A stretch of 64,000 bases of DNA from Humisphaera borealis (GTDB lineage: Bacteria; Planctomycetota; Phycisphaerae; Tepidisphaerales; Tepidisphaeraceae), in assembly GCF_015169395.1 (NCBI RefSeq), contig NZ_CP063458.1, positions 1,054,001 through 1,118,000 of the forward strand, written 5' to 3'. This document shows, in pieces, positions 1-8,106 of this stretch. Each line of letters begins with the position of its first letter. Position 1 is the first letter of the stretch. The notes beneath the pieces were generated by a model. The model saw only the letters and a program-made list of their open reading frames with translations. It was not told the origin of the DNA and ran no database searches. The translations under genes were made by a program, and so were the position numbers.

Positions 1-496
1 GAAACAGTCCGGGTTCGCACTCGATACCGACTTCTACGCCGACCTTGTCGGCATGGTCGAGCACGGGCTTGATCGACTCGGCAAACTGCGCCGCCGCCTT
101 GTCCGGGGGCATGCCGCCTATGCACCGCCCGCTCGTGATGCTGATGTTCCTAGCCCCCACCGCAGCCGCGAAATCGAGCGTGGTCTTGATCATCGCCGTG
201 CGGTCGGCACGGTACTTCGCGATCGGACTGATCAGGCTGGGCTCGAAATAGGGTTCGGGCGGCGCGTCTTTCCAGTAACCGAACGAGCAGTTGCAGTTGA
301 TGTTGCTGACCGCCAGACCCGTCTCGTCGAGCACCCGGCGGACTTCATCGGTCAGAGCGGCGTTGATCTTCGGCGGATATGCGTGCGGCTCATCGGCGAG
401 AATCTCCACCCCTTCGAATCCGGCTTTGCGAATCCCACGGAGTGCATCGACAAGTGGGAAACGTGTGTAGGCGTTGGTGGAGAAGGCGAGTTTCAT
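1..496 (-). CDS. Sugar phosphate isomerase/epimerase (TIM barrel), 3' part missing
   Basis: The minus-strand frame is open from an ATG at 496 to the left edge, giving 165 residues with no stop. The N-terminus (MKLAFSTNAYTRFPLVDAL) followed by a strand ending in GFEGVEILAD and then VSNINCNCSFGYW is typical of the xylose-isomerase-like TIM-barrel family (AP_endonuc_2), which isomerises or epimerises sugars or acts on related polyols. Metal-binding Glu residues of the family are expected near GVEIL and near VEVGIECEPG, which is where the window cuts. Substrate cannot be told. It is upstream of and divergent from nothing: its start faces a repeat field that separates it from ruvA. The C-terminal half lies outside the window. 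Confidence 0.8.
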   Translation of the reverse strand, partial: MKLAFSTNAYTRFPLVDALRGIRKAGFEGVEILADEPHAYPPKINAALTDEVRRVLDETGLAVSNINCNCSFGYWKDAPPEPYFEPSLISPIAKYRADRTAMIKTTLDFAAAVGARNISITSGRCIGGMPPDKAAAQFAESIKPVLDHADKVGVEVGIECEPGLF

Positions 497-510
497 CGAG
501 GGAATGTTAC

Positions 511-665
511 TGGTCACTTGTCACTTGTCACTGGTCACTGGTTAGTTGTTAGTTGTTAGTTGTTAGTTGTTAGTTGTTACCTGCCTGTCCACGGGACGCC
601 GACCGATTGCACGATCCCGTAACCGCGATGAACAAGTGACCAGTGACAAGTGACCAGTGACAAAA
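511..665. repeat. Inverted TGACCAGTGACAAG arms around a heptamer tandem repeat
   Basis: Positions 541-579 are five copies of the heptamer GTTAGTT plus a partial copy. On either side lie imperfect inverted arms built from GTCACTTGTCACTGGTCACT-type units (511-540) and their complement (634-663), the right arm abutting the ruvA stop codon. The arrangement resembles the short tandemly repeated heptamers known from other bacterial genomes, set inside a palindromic intergenic element. It could form a large stem-loop between ruvA and the upstream gene and may act as a terminator for ruvA transcription. Confidence 0.7.
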
Positions 666-669
666 GTCG

Positions 670-1308
670 TCACCTCGACGTTCGCAGTCGCAGCATTTCC
701 CGAACCAGATCGTTGCTCGTCTTGACCTCGCCGACCACCACGCCCTGTGCCCTTTCCAGCAGCGCCTCGGCATCGGTCCGGCGTTCGCCCAAGGCCATCA
801 GGGCGGCGATCGCGTCTTCCTCCAGCGCGCTGCGCCGGGTGACGGCCTTGTCGATGCTCGGCGTCTTGTGGTCGTAGCTGGTTGCGAACGCAGCCACCTT
901 GCCGGCAAGTTCCGCGACAATCTGCTCGGCAAGCCGCTTGCCGATCTGCGGGAGTTTGACCAGGAATCGTGCGTCCTTCTCCTCGATCGCCCGGGCGATT
1001 TCGCCAGTGGGCGAGATCAGCGCCTTGAGCGCCTTTTTCGGGCCGATTCCCTTTACCGTGATGAACTTCTCGAAGAAACGCTTGTCTTCTTTGCGGAGGA
1101 AAGCGATCAGGCGCGGCTCCATGTTGCCGCCGGAACTATCGCCTTCGAAGTAGAGGATGGTCTGGAAGGTCATCTCCTGACCCACGCCCGTCGCAAGAAA
1201 CGCGACGTCAGAAGCCGGCACGAGCGCTTCGTATACGATGTGCCCGGCGCGGAGGTGAATGCGGTCTTCGTCGACCTGGGCGAGGGTACCGGTAAGAGAT
1301 GAGATCAT
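670..1308 (-). CDS. ruvA: Holliday junction branch migration protein RuvA
   Basis: RuvA binds four-way DNA junctions and loads the RuvB motor for branch migration and recombination repair. The 212-residue product has the expected length. It starts MISSLTGTLAQV, the beta-barrel OB domain, and carries two helix-hairpin-helix motifs in the middle: TVKGIGPKKALKAL (about residues 108-121) and LPQIGKRLAEQIVAEL (about 143-158). The C-terminal third (from about 165) matches the flexible linker and small RuvB-binding domain III (ALMALGERRTDAEALL). ruvB and ruvC are not next to it, so it is not in the classical ruvCAB operon here. Identification is secure. Confidence 0.97.
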   Translation of the reverse strand: MISSLTGTLAQVDEDRIHLRAGHIVYEALVPASDVAFLATGVGQEMTFQTILYFEGDSSGGNMEPRLIAFLRKEDKRFFEKFITVKGIGPKKALKALISPTGEIARAIEEKDARFLVKLPQIGKRLAEQIVAELAGKVAAFATSYDHKTPSIDKAVTRRSALEEDAIAALMALGERRTDAEALLERAQGVVVGEVKTSNDLVREMLRLRTSR

Positions 1309-1437
1309 GGCGCGGGTTCGCGGATGACGAACGGGGAAGTTCGAATGGCGAAGGGGCGGTCAATCAGACAGGAGCAGCGTGCGTTTGTGAATTGAACCTT
1401 CGCGCTTCGCTCGTCATTCGCGTTTCGTCATGCACCA

Positions 1438-2172
1438 TCACCGCATCACCCACTTCGACCCCTTCTTCTCGATCGGATCGACACCCGGGGCGACGTCGTC
1501 GCCGAGAATGCGGTAGGTCACCGAGTACTGCTTGCGAAGCAGCAGGCGGTCTTCGTCCTTGACGTCCTTCAGTTCTTCGGCGGCTTTCTTGGGGTCAACG
1601 GCGACATACTGCGCGCCGACCTTCTTCATGATGACCGTCTCGCCGGACAGGCCCGCGGCGAAAATTGAAAACGTGCCCATTTCCTTCAACGGCTCCGGCC
1701 AGATCGCTACGCCGTCCTTGGCCTGCTCAGGGCCGGGCTTGATGATGCCGGTGATCTGCTTCGGCGATTCCAGCAGCTTGATGCCTTCCTTCTTCTTGAT
1801 CGCTTCAAAGACATCGTTGGGGATCGCGCGATTGGCCCGATAGGTCTTGCCGTTGTCGGCGAGCATCTCAAAGACCGGGTCAAACTCGGCCGCCTCGTTC
1901 CCGGCATTGCTAACGGTGTAGGTCATGTACCAGTAAGCCCGCGGCGACAGATCGCCGGGCGTGCGAGCGACGATCCGCTTGGGCGTCTGGTGGCGGAAGT
2001 TCAGTTCCCAGGAGACCGGGTAGAACGACGGCTCCGGATATCGCGCGACCGCGGTCTGCGCCGACGCGCACGTAACCAGCTTCGGCAGAAGGCCAACGCT
2101 CGTGGTGGCAGCAAGGCAAAGTGCGATCCCGCAAGTGCGGGCGAGTTTTGGCATGCCGTGGGTGATAGCCAT
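1438..2172 (-). CDS. Secreted hypothetical protein
   Basis: A 244-residue protein of unknown function. The start at 2172 is chosen because GGAGG lies 9 bases upstream and because it puts a clear signal peptide first (MAITHGMPKLARTCGIALCL, hydrophobic to about residue 37). A longer reading frame reaches 2238 but has no ribosome site. The mature part has no motif I recognise: it contains a segment around YWYMTYTVSNAG that looks like the start of an Ig-like or CARDB-type beta sandwich, comparing intact and changed states, and many Lys/Pro-rich turns. It is divergent from the GNAT gene across 146 bp. Likely periplasmic or extracellular. Confidence 0.7.
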   Translation of the reverse strand: MAITHGMPKLARTCGIALCLAATTSVGLLPKLVTCASAQTAVARYPEPSFYPVSWELNFRHQTPKRIVARTPGDLSPRAYWYMTYTVSNAGNEAAEFDPVFEMLADNGKTYRANRAIPNDVFEAIKKKEGIKLLESPKQITGIIKPGPEQAKDGVAIWPEPLKEMGTFSIFAAGLSGETVIMKKVGAQYVAVDPKKAAEELKDVKDEDRLLLRKQYSVTYRILGDDVAPGVDPIEKKGSKWVMR

Positions 2173-2318
2173 CGCGGGAAACCTCCGCCAGTCAGGGACA
2201 TGTCGTCTCTGCGGCATAAGGGAACAAATGGAAAACAACAGAGAAGCAGGAGGCTTGACGGGTGTCTAACTTCGCGCGCCCGTAGCCCCTTCCGCACCGA
2301 GAGCTTATCTTACTGCCC

Positions 2319-3407
2319 GTGCGGCCGCTATCCAATCTTCATCGCAAAGCCAAAGCGTTGCTGGGTTTCGGCCCGACCGAAGCCGGATTAAGCGCCCCCA
2401 CCGGCCCCGCCGATGCCGCTGCCCCGCCGGCGGCGGCCGGTATGGCGGCGGCGATGCCGCCGGCGGATGCAGCGATCCACTATCGCCCGCCTCGCCGGGA
2501 CGAGCTGCACCAGGCCGTCCGGATGATCCTATCCCAACCCGGACAGCTTGCCGACGAGACCCAGGTTGCCGATTTTCTCCGATTTGCCGAGCCCAGACGG
2601 GTCGATTTGAGCCTGTTCCTGGTCGCCGAACGCCGAAGTCGACTGCTCTGGGCCCTTTTGCCGATGCTCAGCCCCGGGCGAACGGCCTTGCTCCTGTCGC
2701 CTGCGCTGCCTCACGGATCTGCCGAACGCCTGGCCGCAGGCGAGTTGATCGAGGGAATGTGCGCACAGCTCGGCATCCGAGATGTGCTGCTGACCCAGGC
2801 CCTGCTCGACCCGGCCGACAACACCGCCCGCGACCTGTTCCTGGCCCACCGCTTTGAGGTCATGGCCGAACTGCTTTACCTGGCGGGTGAGCCACGTAAA
2901 CGGCTGACGACACCAGTCCTGCCACCCGGCATGGCCTGGGTCGGCTATACCGAACAGACCCACGAGTTGTTCAAACAGGCGATCCACGCGACGTATGAGA
3001 ACAGCCTGGACTGCCCTGGCCTCAACGGCGTCCGCGACATGGAAGATGTCATCGCCGGCCATCGGGCGGCCGGCGAGTTCGAGCCAAAGCTCTGGCGTCT
3101 CCTGGTGGAACTCGGGCCGGATGCTTCTGCCCCACCCAAACCGCTGGGCGTGCTGCTGCTGTCTCCGATACCCCAGGCGGGCTCGGTCGAGCTCGTCTAC
3201 CTCGGACTCGTTCCAGAAGCGCGAGGCCGAAGACTCAGCGACTTGCTGATGCGTCAGGCGATGATCGCCGTAATCGAGCAGGGGATGAGTCGGCTCACGC
3301 TCGCGGTCGATGCGCGGAATGTCCCTGCGCTGAAGCTCTACTACAAACACGGCATGGCCCGAGCCGGATCAAAGCTTGCCCTCATGCGTGATCTGCGCAA
3401 CCCATAA
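2319..3407 (+). CDS. GNAT-family N-acetyltransferase
   Basis: A 362-residue protein with a GCN5-related N-acetyltransferase fold in its C-terminal part. The acetyl-CoA binding loop is visible as VPEARGRRLSDLLM (about residues 301-314), followed by the family's usual LAVDARNVPALKLYYKHGM pattern near the end. The first 55 residues are Ala/Pro-rich and probably unstructured. Residues 60-200 look like a second, degenerate GNAT-like half. The start is a GTG with no strong ribosome site, and an internal ATG at residue 42 is possible. Acceptor substrate is unknown. It is the last gene before the dnaA upstream region. Confidence 0.85.
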   Translation: MRPLSNLHRKAKALLGFGPTEAGLSAPTGPADAAAPPAAAGMAAAMPPADAAIHYRPPRRDELHQAVRMILSQPGQLADETQVADFLRFAEPRRVDLSLFLVAERRSRLLWALLPMLSPGRTALLLSPALPHGSAERLAAGELIEGMCAQLGIRDVLLTQALLDPADNTARDLFLAHRFEVMAELLYLAGEPRKRLTTPVLPPGMAWVGYTEQTHELFKQAIHATYENSLDCPGLNGVRDMEDVIAGHRAAGEFEPKLWRLLVELGPDASAPPKPLGVLLLSPIPQAGSVELVYLGLVPEARGRRLSDLLMRQAMIAVIEQGMSRLTLAVDARNVPALKLYYKHGMARAGSKLALMRDLRNP

Positions 3408-3489
3408 GTTGGTCGCGACCCATCTCGGCGGCGATCCAAGTGTCTCCGGCTCTGGGGTGTTTAGTGTGACACGCTGAAGCAAGCCCTTT

Positions 3490-3670
3490 GCCGTACGGGT
3501 GAGTTTTCCACAGGGTGGCTGCAAACAGCGTGCGAACAAAATCGATATTTGCATTTCATGAACGTCAGGAAAAGACGGCGTTCCGCAACGTTGTCCACGA
3601 AACTGTCCCCACCGGCCGTCCACACGGTGCCGAAAAGTGGAGAAGACGTGGACCGATTTTTCTTCAAGTT
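3490..3670. other. Candidate chromosomal origin (DnaA-box cluster)
   Basis: TTTTCCACA at 3504-3512 differs from the DnaA consensus TTATCCACA at one position. TTGTCCACG (3591-3599), CCGTCCACA (3616-3624) and an inverted TTCTCCACT (around 3637-3645) are weaker matches within 140 bp. An AT-richer stretch (ATCGATATTTGCATTTCATG, 3541-3560) lies between them. Clusters of DnaA boxes next to dnaA are the usual mark of oriC, but planctomycete origins are poorly characterised and the boxes are degenerate, so this is a suggestion only. Confidence 0.35.
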
Positions 3671-3839
3671 CGGCAAACGCGGCAGGTTCGGGGTTTGCCT
3701 CGTGGTGGGCGAGAAACCCACGCTTAAACCGCTTGTCACCCGGGTGGGGCTTCACTATCTTCCGACCTTGTTCGAAGAGGTTGAGGGTCCGGTAAAGACG
3801 CCTGCCACGGATCAGGCGCGTCGCTACCCAAGATCACAT

Positions 3840-4440
3840 CTGTCACTCAGAGACCTTCGACCTGGTTTGACGTAGGGACGCGATTTCATCACGGACGATG
3901 CGAGGCATGAGGCCTCTTGCCGATGCGAGGCATCGGTCGGTCGAAACGACCCGCCCCATTTTCGGGGTGGATTGCTTCTCCGGCTGACGCCGCCCGTTGG
4001 CCGATGTACGCACAGCCGCAGGGTAAGCTGCGATTGTGTGGGTGGCGTTAAAACGCCGCCGTCCGGATGCCAGATCGCGGGCCCCGCCCCCGTCAACTCG
4101 ACCTCATCAGGTCGAAGCACGTTCGGGGCTGGAACGTTCTGATTCCCCGGTACATCGGAATACGACGCGGTGCCAAACCCCGCTCATTGGCGACGAACCT
4201 AACCCCGGCGATGGGTGCCGGGATATTGGGCCCGTTGGAGTCCGCGCATCTGTCGCCAGTCCGTGGGAGCGGACCGGCGCATTGGTAGGGATGCCGACTT
4301 TCGGGGCGTTTACGACGGATAGGCTGACGAGTCGGACGACTCATGGGGAGAGTCCGGCCGGTGCCCCCTCACGGGGACGCCGTGGCCCTTCCGCGACGAC
4401 GAGAGGCGACGATGCGATCTCCTAGGCGCACGTCGACTCA
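3840..4440. ncRNA. Hairpin-dense untranslated region, possible structured RNA or dnaA leader
   Basis: Many compact stem-loops follow one another: GGTCGGTCGAAACGACC (3935-3952 region), GGCGTTAAAACGCC (about 4043-4056), CGACCTCATCAGGTCG (4100-4116 region), CCGGCGATGGGTGCCGG (about 4205-4221) and GAGTCGGACGACTC (about 4329-4342). Loop-closing pairs fit stems of 5-6 bp. I looked for the conserved cores of RNase P RNA, tmRNA, SRP RNA and 6S RNA and found none. It may be a long 5' leader of dnaA, a structured RNA of unknown type, or part of the origin. Confidence 0.3.
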
Positions 4441-4465
4441 AGGCTCATAGGGAAAAGGAGCTCAC

Positions 4466-6115
4466 TTGAGCTGCGTCACAGTACAGGACCCCCAGCTGGT
4501 GCGATTGGCAGATGCCATCGCCCAGCGGGTGGGACAGCAACGTTTTCATGTGTGGTTTGACAACTCAACCCGGCTGGACCTTCGACAGGATGGCCTGGAG
4601 ATTGCCGTTCCGAATGATTTCATCAGCGAGTGGATCAACAAGAACTTCGCCGCACCGATCCAGGAAGCAGCTCATGAAGTTCTCGGTACCCAGTTGACCC
4701 TTCGGTTCAGCGTGGTGCCCGAACTCTTCGAAGTCGGCGACGGCGACGACGGCGCATCCAGCGCCGGCAACGGTACGCCGGACGCGCAGATGCTTCAGCA
4801 GGCATCGGGCGTACTGAAGCAGGGCCGGCGGTCGTTCGATGTGGCGGCTCCGATTCCCGTCGGACAAAAGACAGCCGGTGTTGCCCGCTTACGACGAGAT
4901 ATTGCAGCGGTGCTACCCGTCAACGGCCAATCGCGGTCGGCCGGCGGACACCCGGTGCCGCGGCCGCAACCGGCGGCGAGCGGGAACAATGGCAACGGTC
5001 GTAATGGCACCGGTGCGGCATCCACTACCGGTGGGCCTTCACCGATGCCCGGTTCCGGCCCCCGCCTGCGGCACGAATTGACCAACTATGTGGTCGGCGT
5101 AAGCAATCAGCTCGCGTTCAATGCCGCCAGTCATGTGGCTGAGTTCCCCGGCACGCAATACAACCCGCTGTTCATTCACGGGGCCTGCGGTCTGGGCAAG
5201 ACTCACCTGTTGCAGGGACTTTGCCGCAAGTTCATCGAGTGTCACCCGACCAAGCGGTGGGCCTACCTGACCGGCGAAGAGTTCACCAACGACTACATCA
5301 CCTCGCTGCGGGCCAACAAGATTGACGGCTTCCGCAGGAGAATGCGCGACTTGGACTTGCTCGTCATCGACGACGTGCATTTCCTGTCGGGCAAGACGCA
5401 GACGCAGGTGGAGTTCCTGCACACCTTCAACGCGATCGAAGCCAGCGGCCGGCAGGTGGTGCTCGCGAGCGACGAACACCCGAAGATGATCGCGGAGTTC
5501 GGCGAGTCACTGATCAACCGCTTCGTCAGCGGGATGGTCGTGCGCGTCGATCCGCCGAACTATCAGATGCGGTGTGACATCCTGCGCAGCCTGTCGCTGC
5601 GGTCGGGCGTGCCGCTGAGTGAAGAGGTGATCGGCTGGGTGGCCCGCCGGGTGACGCAAAACGTGCGCGAGCTGGAAGGTTCGATCACGCGCATCATGGC
5701 GCACGTCAACCTGACGGGCTGCGCCGCCGACGTCGCCACGGCCCAGGCCGCGCTCGGCGACATCGACCGCCAGCACGCACATCCGGTGAAGCCGGAGAAC
5801 GTGCTGAGCAGCGTGTGCGAGTATTTCGGCCTGGAGCACAAGGACCTGATGTCCGGACGACGTCAGCGGACGATCAGTCTTGCCCGCAGCGTGGCGATGT
5901 TCCTGGTCCGCAAGACCGCCAAGCTCAGCTTCCCCGAGATCGGCACCCGGATGGGCAAGCGAAATCACAGCACCGTGATCAGCGCCTGCCGGAGAATTGA
6001 ACGCGCCGTCGAACGCAATGAACGCCTGGCCTGGACCAGCAGCGTCGGCGAACGGGAGGAAGAGGCGATGGAACTGGTGCAACGGCTGGAGGAGCACGCG
6101 CGGGCGATTGGGTGA
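4466..6115 (+). CDS. dnaA: Chromosomal replication initiator protein DnaA
   Basis: DnaA binds oriC as an ATP-dependent filament and opens the duplex. The 549-residue product shows domain I (about 1-85, FHVWFDNSTRLDL), a long low-complexity linker (about 90-205, Gly/Asn/Pro rich), the AAA+ domain with Walker A GACGLGKTH (about 238-246) and Walker B LLVIDDVHF (about 298), and the DNA-binding domain IV signature GKRNHSTVISACRRIE (about 497). Walker A has GAC in place of the common GGV/GGT. The start is TTG, fixed by AAGGAG five bases upstream. dnaN does not follow, unlike in many bacteria. A long gene-free region precedes it. Confidence 0.97.
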   Translation: MSCVTVQDPQLVRLADAIAQRVGQQRFHVWFDNSTRLDLRQDGLEIAVPNDFISEWINKNFAAPIQEAAHEVLGTQLTLRFSVVPELFEVGDGDDGASSAGNGTPDAQMLQQASGVLKQGRRSFDVAAPIPVGQKTAGVARLRRDIAAVLPVNGQSRSAGGHPVPRPQPAASGNNGNGRNGTGAASTTGGPSPMPGSGPRLRHELTNYVVGVSNQLAFNAASHVAEFPGTQYNPLFIHGACGLGKTHLLQGLCRKFIECHPTKRWAYLTGEEFTNDYITSLRANKIDGFRRRMRDLDLLVIDDVHFLSGKTQTQVEFLHTFNAIEASGRQVVLASDEHPKMIAEFGESLINRFVSGMVVRVDPPNYQMRCDILRSLSLRSGVPLSEEVIGWVARRVTQNVRELEGSITRIMAHVNLTGCAADVATAQAALGDIDRQHAHPVKPENVLSSVCEYFGLEHKDLMSGRRQRTISLARSVAMFLVRKTAKLSFPEIGTRMGKRNHSTVISACRRIERAVERNERLAWTSSVGEREEEAMELVQRLEEHARAIG

Positions 6116-6140
6116 TAGTGTATTTGGGAAATGTGCGTCC

Positions 6141-6176
6141 GGGTGCCATGGGCTGCGGTACTCCGCTGCCCGTGGC
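6141..6176 (+). repeat. REP-like inverted repeat, left arm (RAYT element)
   Basis: A 36-bp sequence beginning GGGTGCCATGGGCTGCGGTA is repeated without mismatch, in inverted orientation, at 6799-6834 on the other side of the transposase gene. The arm has its own internal palindromic character (GGGCTGCGG...CCGCTGCCC), as REP sequences do. Confidence 0.85.
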
Positions 6177-6204
6177 CGAGGGCCGTATTGTGCTCGAAGG
6201 CCAA

Positions 6205-6777
6205 TCAGATGAACGGGGGCCGATCCACTATCGGTAACACGATGTCATCGGCCCCCTCATATGCTCGAGCACTGGACCAAGGCCAATCGATTGAATTCCT
6301 CACGAGCCCGCGTCGAACAGGGTTGTCGTGGATGTACCGAACCGCTGACCAAATCGCATCCAGTTTGAAGATATTGCGATCGTACCCACCGCCCTGCTGC
6401 CAGAAGCGATACTCGATTCGTCCGTTCGGTCGGCAGACCTTCAATTTCTCAAGCCAATTGGAATTGCTCTCGCGTAACCATCCCACTGCTTGACGGGCGA
6501 CGGGAAGTTTGATCGCCGTAAGGATTGCAGCCATCTCGTAGACTTCCCGCCGTGGTAGCAGCAGGACATGCACATGCTCCGGCATCACGACATACGCCCA
6601 GAGCTCGAAGTCTAGTTTTTGTCTTGCCCGATCGAGTGATTCGACAAACCATTGTCGGCATCGATCGGAGTTCAGGATGGGCAGTCGCTGATTGCATGAA
6701 AACGTCAGCTCATGAGCATGCCCCGGAGTATTGAATGCCTTCCGAGTTTTCGTGGCACGTTTGTCAGGCTGGTCCAT
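6205..6777 (-). mobile_element. REP-associated tyrosine transposase (RAYT, Y1/HUH family)
   Basis: RAYTs are single-copy, domesticated relatives of IS200/IS605 transposases that are thought to spread REP palindromes. The HUH metal motif is visible as MPEHVHVLLLP and the candidate nucleophile Tyr lies in VRYIHDNPVRRGLV, followed by the family's C-terminal DWPWSSARAY. The start at 6777 (MDQPDKRATKTRKAF) gives 190 residues; the frame stays open upstream through the right repeat but that extension just translates the repeat. The gene sits between perfect 36-bp inverted repeats, which is the classic RAYT context. It separates dnaA from dus. Confidence 0.9.
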
Positions 6778-6798
6778 CCTGGCCCCGCGGTCACGCCC

Positions 6799-6834
6799 GC
6801 CACGGGCAGCGGAGTACCGCAGCCCATGGCACCC
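6799..6834 (-). repeat. REP-like inverted repeat, right arm (RAYT element)
   Basis: This is the exact reverse complement of the 36-bp arm at 6141-6176. It lies 22 bp upstream of the chosen transposase start and 22 bp beyond the end of dus. Confidence 0.85.
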
Positions 6835-6856
6835 GAAAATCTGACAAGCTTCACGT

Positions 6857-7906
6857 CTATGCCACTTCCGCAAGTTCGTCCGGAACCGGCTCGTGCTTCT
6901 GCCCCACTTCGCGGTCCCGCTGCTCCCGCCATTCCAGGAAGTCATTCAACGCCTTATCGAACTCCGCGGCTGAATTGATCAGCCGGACCCTCTCCTTCAG
7001 AATCGCACAAGGGTGCATGTTCTTGGCGTACCAACTCACCCGTTTGCGAAGTTCCATCACCGCCCCGCGTTCGTTGCGGTACTTGCACAGGTTGTAAAAG
7101 TGCCGGCGCATCGCGTCGACCTTTTCCTGGATCGTCGGGGGTGGCGGGATGACGCCAGTCGTCAGGTAGCTGGCGATATCCCGGAAGATCCACGGAGCCG
7201 ACAGTGCCCCCCGCCCGATCATGATGCCGGCGCACTTGGTGTACTTGAACATGTGCTCGGCTTCCTGCGGCGTGCGGATGTCGCCGTTGCCGATCACCGG
7301 GATGTGTTTTACCGCCGCGACCACTTCGGCGATGCCGTCGAGGCGGGCCTGGCCGCTGAAACGCATTTCGGTCGTGCGGCCGTGGATCGTCACCAGCGAC
7401 ACGCCGGCGTCTTCAAGCTGCCGAGCCATCGACGGCGCGACGATGCAGGTATCGTCCCAGCCGAGCCTCAGCTTGCAGGTCAGCGGGCATCGGCGAAGGG
7501 ATGCCTTGATCTTTTCCACCATCCGCAAGGTATTGTCGGGATTGCAGAGCAGCTTCGAGCCGCCGTCCTTCTTGGTCACCTTATCGACCGGGCAGCCCAT
7601 GTTGATGTCGATGATGTCGGCACCGTTGTCTTCGGCCCAGCGGGCGGCTTCGCACATTCGGTCGGTCGCCGAACCGTAAAGCTGCATCGCGAGGGGCTTG
7701 TCCTCGTCGCAGGTGGCAGTGAGGACCAGCGTATTGGCCGTTTGGCGGAGAATGCCTTCGGGGCTCAGCAGATCGGTACACGCCAGGCCGACATGGCCAA
7801 ACGACCGCGCTATGAGCCGGTACGACACGTCGCAGTAACCGGCGATCGGGGCGAGAAACAGGTTGTTGGCCAGTTGGACGTGGCCGATCTTCAGGGGCGA
7901 CAGCAT
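6857..7906 (-). CDS. dusB: tRNA-dihydrouridine synthase (DusB-like)
   Basis: An FMN enzyme that reduces uridines in the tRNA D-loop using NADPH. The 349-residue protein has the TIM-barrel N-terminus LFLAPIAGYCDVSYR (FMN binding), the active-site region INMGCPVDKVTKKDGGSKLL with the catalytic Cys of the NMGCP motif at about residue 104, HGRTTEMRFSG, and the phosphate-binding NGDI and GIMIGRGAL segments. Order and length fit the DusB/Nifr3 subgroup, although subgroup assignment by eye is less certain than family. No fis gene follows as it does in enterobacteria. It is divergent from the FAD oxidoreductase across 200 bp. Confidence 0.93.
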   Translation of the reverse strand: MLSPLKIGHVQLANNLFLAPIAGYCDVSYRLIARSFGHVGLACTDLLSPEGILRQTANTLVLTATCDEDKPLAMQLYGSATDRMCEAARWAEDNGADIIDINMGCPVDKVTKKDGGSKLLCNPDNTLRMVEKIKASLRRCPLTCKLRLGWDDTCIVAPSMARQLEDAGVSLVTIHGRTTEMRFSGQARLDGIAEVVAAVKHIPVIGNGDIRTPQEAEHMFKYTKCAGIMIGRGALSAPWIFRDIASYLTTGVIPPPPTIQEKVDAMRRHFYNLCKYRNERGAVMELRKRVSWYAKNMHPCAILKERVRLINSAAEFDKALNDFLEWREQRDREVGQKHEPVPDELAEVA

Positions 7907-8106
7907 TGGGCCATGATTCTACCGCGAATTCTGCGCTCTGCACGATGCGTCCGCCAAGAGAGCGTCAGTGTCACTGACGCCTGCTCGAAGACGCGTCATT
8001 CGACGGCCCGCCGAGTCAACGCATCGGCTCGCCGCCGGGTACAATCCCTGCCCCATGTACGAGTACCATTGAGTCCCTCAGGTACTCGGCGGAATCAGGA
8101 GAAGTA

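Larger units (their letters stand above)
3408..4465. other. Gene-free region upstream of dnaA
   Basis: About 1 kb without a convincing reading frame. The left part (3490-3670) holds DnaA-box-like sites and an AT-richer patch. The right part (3840-4440) is GC-rich and packed with short hairpins. Small open frames at 3549-3875 and 4036-4425 lack ribosome sites and recognisable domains, so I leave them out. Confidence 0.6.

Noticed and set aside
541-579. Possible CRISPR array
   Set aside because: The repeats are heptamers without spacers, and no cas gene is in the window.
3840-4440. RNase P RNA, tmRNA or 6S RNA
   Set aside because: The conserved cores of these RNAs are not visible, so I call only a possible structured RNA.
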